Assembly: GCA_036873755.1 (NCBI GenBank)
Contig: JAVTVY010025036.1
Coordinates: 53,939 to 117,938, forward strand
Source: Hanleya hanleyi
Lineage: Eukaryota > Mollusca > Polyplacophora > Lepidopleurida > Hanleyidae
Direction of reading: 5' to 3'
DNA length: 64,000 nucleotides
Each line of letters starts with the position of its first letter. Within the stretch, counting starts at the first letter, position 1. The notes under the pieces are model-generated. The model made no database searches. It saw only the letters and a list, made by a program, of their open reading frames with translations, and was not told the origin of the DNA. The translations under genes and the position numbers were made by a program. Below, in pieces: positions 60,412 to 64,000 of the stretch.

Positions 60412-62000
60412 TTCCCACCACCATTGTCTGTTACGTCTAATTTCAATTTACTCAGTGCATTTCAATCTTACTAATAAAAACAAATCATTTCATAGTGAAA
60501 ACTGTGTTTTTGTGTATAAATTGATACGCCAAAATGAGCAGTTTGCCCAGGGGAGATTAGATTTCACCAGTGAAAGATAACTGACACCAGCAGTCATATG
60601 GATTATCATCCAGGGTCCAGCAATTCTGGCTGATGCAATCAGTCTCTGACGGCTTTATTGATATTACATTTCTGTGTTATTTCCTGTAATATATACGTAC
60701 ATAGAATACCGGTACATCAATATACATGTAATTAACAGTTTTCGGATGACACGGAACTTAGGTATAAAATAGAAAGCCTTATATATTTGAAAGATCCTAA
60801 CGTAGCTCCGAGCATAATTTATGAGGTGTTGTAGTTTGTCGCTTAGAGTTATCTCCCCGTAAACGAGGTTCGTCAACAAAAGCTGACCATGTCACTTTTC
60901 AACAAACTGATCCAGGCCAGGAATTTCTCTCAATTTCATCAGGATAACTATGGCGTCAGGCAGATATCGTGTATTAAAACTGAGGTCGGTAGGTCAAAGG
61001 TCAAGGTCACTGTGGCCTAAATATAGCTTTTGTGCGGATACATCTGTGACAGACGATATACCAGATCAGCGTCACGTTGGGAATTATTGAAAACATTGCC
61101 AAGTCCAAGAACGTGAATTGTGAACAAGCTTAAGGAATAACTCAGGCTTATGACAAACAGAAGCCTACTGATGTCGAAAAGATCAAAAGTCAAGGCCACT
61201 GGAGATAAAACAAAATCAGGAAACCGTTGAATGTTGCATAAAATTAAATTTAATCTTATTGATTCTGTTTTCCTGGAAACCAAACACAAGAGCTCCGGGA
61301 ACTTATTTCGCCAATACTGAAACAATTATTTCATGATGACAAAGAATTTTACTCACTCGGTGATTACAATATTGGCCTCCTTAAGGACTCATATGAAAAA
61401 CGTTCATGGCTAAGATGTTGATGATTTCAGCGTCCATCAGATGGTTAACATTGTTACTCGAGTACCGTAACTGAGGTTACTGCTACTCACATTGATCACA
61501 TTTACTGATCAAATCCTGCGAACGTCTCTGACCTTAGTGCCCCTGTTTATGGTATCAGTGATCATTATCGTACCGGGTTTGTGAGAAAGCACCTCGAGCA
61601 TCAAGCCTCGTTCGGAAACTCATCAAAGGATTTCTTACAGATGTACGGAAAATTTCGATCAAAGTGCCTTCATGGATACAGTGTTCTGTCATCAAAGTAT
61701 TTGACGACATCAATGATATGTTGGCTTGCTGGGTTGGTCTTTTCGCTGGTGTGACGGAATTACAACCGTCTGGTCCGTCATTCATAATTCAGCCGTCGTC
61801 CATTAAAGAATATCCGCGTCCATAATTCAAAGACCTATTCCATATTCCATATAACAGCATTAGCACCAAATTCGAAAAGACAGTCATAGTATACATAAAC
61901 ACAGGCTAGTTTAATGCGAGAAGCGGTCAACAATGGATAACAGTGAATACACATGCGGGTGGTTCTACAGTGAGGGCCAGTTTCAAGTGGCAGTAGTCCG
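60412..62000 (+). other. 3' flank of bZIP unit E after the satellite
   Basis: 60600-60860 aligns with 31870-32180 (gttatttcctgtaatatata-cgtac, acatcaatatacatgtaat, tgttgtagtttgtcgctta). 60890-61300 is a separate repeat with ggtcaaggtcac words. 61741-61960 is a forward partial copy of the segment at 31060-31230. No coding gene seen. Confidence 0.5.
60991..61009 (+). promoter_or_regulatory. Triple nuclear-receptor half-site (DR1 plus DR0)
   Basis: Three AGGTCA hexamers: 60991-60996, 60998-61003 and 61004-61009. The first two are a perfect DR1 (HNF4/RXR/COUP-type site), the last two a DR0. They lie in a dispersed-repeat context, so function is unproven. Confidence 0.4.
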
Positions 62001-62400
62001 AATTTTCCAATTTAACATTTCAGCATTTTCGGGGGTATGATTTGTTTACGACGGAGTTTTTTCTTGACAATAATGATATTTTAAGCGATTGATGGGAAAA
62101 TTTCTTGAAAAACTGTCAGTTTTGAATTTATATAGTTAATCCTCTGTCATCCACGTCACAACAAAGATGCAAAAGTTCCCAGCTTCCCATATAAAATTTG
62201 ATTTTATTTTCAGATGTCCTGTCTGGACACACTTATTACAATCTTCTCTGGTTATATTTTAATATATATTTCCCAATGATACTCATAATGCAAAATGTCA
62301 CACGATACATACAATCCTCTATTCATAGGACCAGGATTCAATTACTTCCAAAATAATATTCTTTGTTGATTTCTGAATAGCAAAGAAACAGAAGTAGTAT
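62001..62400. other. Intergenic, nothing recognised
   Basis: AT-rich sequence with no repeats, exons or RNA genes seen. Confidence 0.4.
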
Positions 62401-63180
62401 ATATAACGGTTTTAAAGCCAACTTTCACCCGGATGTAGTGACGTCATGAGGAGGGGTTGAGGAGGAACTAGTGGCGCCATCTGTACACTTTGGACGCAAG
62501 GGAGACAACTCGATCTGCCAGAGTTTGGCCGCCATCTTGAATTTTTGAGGCGGTGTGGGCGGCCATCTTGAATTGTGTGGAAAAGGGGATGTATTCCTCC
62601 GCGGTGATGCGGTCCTGGCGGTGATGCGGTCGCGGCAAAAAGCTTCCGCGGAGAAAAAGTAGTCCCTAGACTGGAAATACGCTGCATGGTCCGATGGGGT
62701 CGAGTGAGGTATCAAAGTGAAGCCTATGTGAGGGGGCATCTGATGGGCTGGGTGTGGGGTTGAAATATCGGCATTCTGCGCATGCGTGGTGGCCCAAGGG
62801 TATGAAAATAGACGTTTTGGGATCGAGCGGGGTTTCTAATGGGCCGATGGAGTTGTATGAGGTATCCATGTGAAGCCTAGGTGAAGGGGCATCCAGTCAT
62901 GGGTGGGTGCATGTAAAAATTTTCCTGAAAAAAACCCCGGAACACGGACTTTATCGAAAAATAGGGGGAAACCCCTATCACCTCTAGCCAAAAGGACTAA
63001 TATTGGTCCCCGGGCTTATTGGGACCTGCCTATCAAGTCAATGGGGTGATGTGAATAACAACAAGTTCAGCAATGTTCATACAGTTTATTATCCCCAATT
63101 TTACATCATACCCAGGCTGGGGGAGCCGCCCTGGGTATGTTTAGTATGTTCACAGCAAAACAAATTGAAATATCAAACAC
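62401..63180. repeat. GC-richer block with imperfect direct repeats
   Basis: Composition rises sharply at about 62400. It contains two ggccgccatcttgaattt-like words (62527, 62560), a duplicated gcggtgatgcggtc (62602, 62620) and a ~153-bp imperfect direct repeat (ccgatgg near 62691 and 62844). A hairpin catacccaggctgggg...ccctgggtatg lies near 63108-63139. It lies 3' of the minus-strand ORF and may be the non-coding end of the same element. Confidence 0.45.
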
Positions 63181-63185
63181 CATGT

Positions 63186-63191
63186 TTTATT
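63186..63191 (-). terminator. Candidate poly(A) signal for the minus-strand ORF
   Basis: AATAAA on the minus strand about 100 bp after the stop codon of the ORF at 63289, a normal 3' UTR distance. Confidence 0.5.
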
Positions 63192-63288
63192 ATTTAACGC
63201 ACCGTCACATTAGGTACAAGTGTTTACTGAGCTCAAGTCAATGATCAGCATGTAGACATAGAGTATGTACGACATGTTATGGTATTCA

Positions 63289-64000
63289 TCAGTGCACGAG
63301 TGACGCATTCAACCGATGGCAGTGGTGGATCACCTTGGTAAGGAAAAACGTAACATTGGTCACCCTCTTCACTGTCCACTTGGTGTTGGGTCGTTGTTGT
63401 TGGGCCCATCCCAAGACATCCAATTGTTCCACTTGGTCCAGCATCATCTCTAGTGACCTCCGGTCAATGATGGTAAACGGTTGGTCGTACACTGGGTGGA
63501 TGGCACTGGAATAGAAATAGCGCAATTCACCCGTCATCTGATGGCATAAGATGTACCCAAATACTACATTTAATGTGAAGGCCGTAGGTTGGTCATTGAA
63601 GATGGTTTCCACGTAGCTGCGTAGACGGGTGGGCTTGGTCAGTGGGAAATTGTAGATATCTTGAATAGGGCGATGACGGTGGAAACAGTGCCGTGTCATG
63701 GTCCAATGGCGCCGAGAGATGTCCCTCTCTGGATGATATTCGGGTAAGAGATCGCTAGGAACATTTATGGGCTCGTCCAGAAAATGTTCGATGTGTGACG
63801 TATGACTCGAAACCGTAACGGTGGGGTCCGGCTGGAAATCCAGGCTCTTCCCAACTGTGGGTATAGGCGGGCTCTCCGTCATCGCATCACCAGTGGCGTT
63901 CGTCTCCCCGGGTTTATCTTCACTGGGTCTCACCTTCCGCGGCTCCTCTTCAGTAGGAAGTTGTCGCCAAAACCGTGGAGACGGGACATGAATCAAACGC
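63289..64000 (-). CDS. Unknown protein, C-terminal part; possibly from a virus-like or Maverick-like element
   Basis: The frame is open from the window edge to TGA at 63289 (235+ codons); no ATG initiates it inside the window, so the N terminus is outside. The first ~90 visible residues are Pro/Glu/Thr-rich and probably disordered. The rest is compact and looks folded, with LPEYHPERDISRRHW, a hydrophobic FGYILCHQMTGELRYFYSS block, then LDVLGWAQQQRPNTKW and VTNVTFFLTK. It is GC-richer than the surrounding genome and has a poly(A) signal downstream. The TGELRYFYSS-type block reminds me of proteins encoded beside DNA polymerases in large virus-like mobile elements of animals. That is memory, not a search, so no function is assigned. 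It is the longest clearly non-repetitive frame outside the LINE and bZIP genes. Confidence 0.6.
   Translation of the reverse strand, partial: RLIHVPSPRFWRQLPTEEEPRKVRPSEDKPGETNATGDAMTESPPIPTVGKSLDFQPDPTVTVSSHTSHIEHFLDEPINVPSDLLPEYHPERDISRRHWTMTRHCFHRHRPIQDIYNFPLTKPTRLRSYVETIFNDQPTAFTLNVVFGYILCHQMTGELRYFYSSAIHPVYDQPFTIIDRRSLEMMLDQVEQLDVLGWAQQQRPNTKWTVKRVTNVTFFLTKVIHHCHRLNASLVH

Overview
This window reads as metazoan nuclear DNA, most likely from a mollusc (probably bivalve-like). It has spliced exons with gt/ag borders, a metazoan PIM-type kinase start, C/EBP-like bZIP genes, non-LTR retrotransposons, TTAA-flanked MITEs, and elements with (ACTG)n tracts plus terminal hairpins like the pearl/Helentron-related elements of bivalves. 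It is AT-rich by eye and has no bacterial operon structure. The host assignment is inference; the features themselves were read from the sequence.

Layout. 1-4.44 kb: the end of a Helentron-like element, a TTAA MITE, degenerate ~0.5-0.6 kb repeats and a LINE 3' fragment. 4.64-4.94 kb: the first two coding exons of a PIM-family Ser/Thr kinase, with no later kinase exon visible. 5.49-11 kb: a decayed LINE on the minus strand (ORF1-like region, EEP endonuclease, reverse transcriptase) split by a hairpin/CGTC-rich/~150-bp tandem element. 11-15 kb: intergenic DNA with a small Helentron-like element, a palindromic MITE and a TTAA MITE.

15-54 kb is one gene-family cluster. A C/EBP-like bZIP transcription factor is present as three coding copies: A at 18.0-18.8 kb, B at 29.0-29.7 kb and C at 37.8-38.6 kb. 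Each lies about 3 kb downstream of a recognisable promoter with AP-1 and CRE motifs and a TATA box. B and C lie in a recent ~8.8 kb tandem duplication whose junction is a ~98-bp near-perfect palindrome built from inverted promoter DNA. Relic units that keep only promoter or intron sequence lie at 33 kb, 42-47 kb and 47-50 kb. Copy A's 3' flank holds a 4.2 kb nest of transposons, including three that sit inside one another.

54.45-60.41 kb is a satellite of about 115 copies of a 49-bp monomer, grown inside the 3' flank of the last relic unit. Its consensus has no stop triplet on the plus strand. It carries higher-order repeats and a duplicated 134-bp MITE. 60.4-62.4 kb resumes the unit's 3' flank. 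After 62.4 kb the composition is GC-richer, and a partial minus-strand ORF of at least 235 codons runs off the right edge; it may belong to a virus-like or Maverick-like element.

How the parts relate: the bZIP copies sit behind AP-1/CRE elements of the kind bZIP proteins bind, so self- or cross-regulation of a stress-inducible array is plausible but unproven. Repeated local duplication, palindrome formation, satellite growth and nested insertion appear to have shaped the locus.
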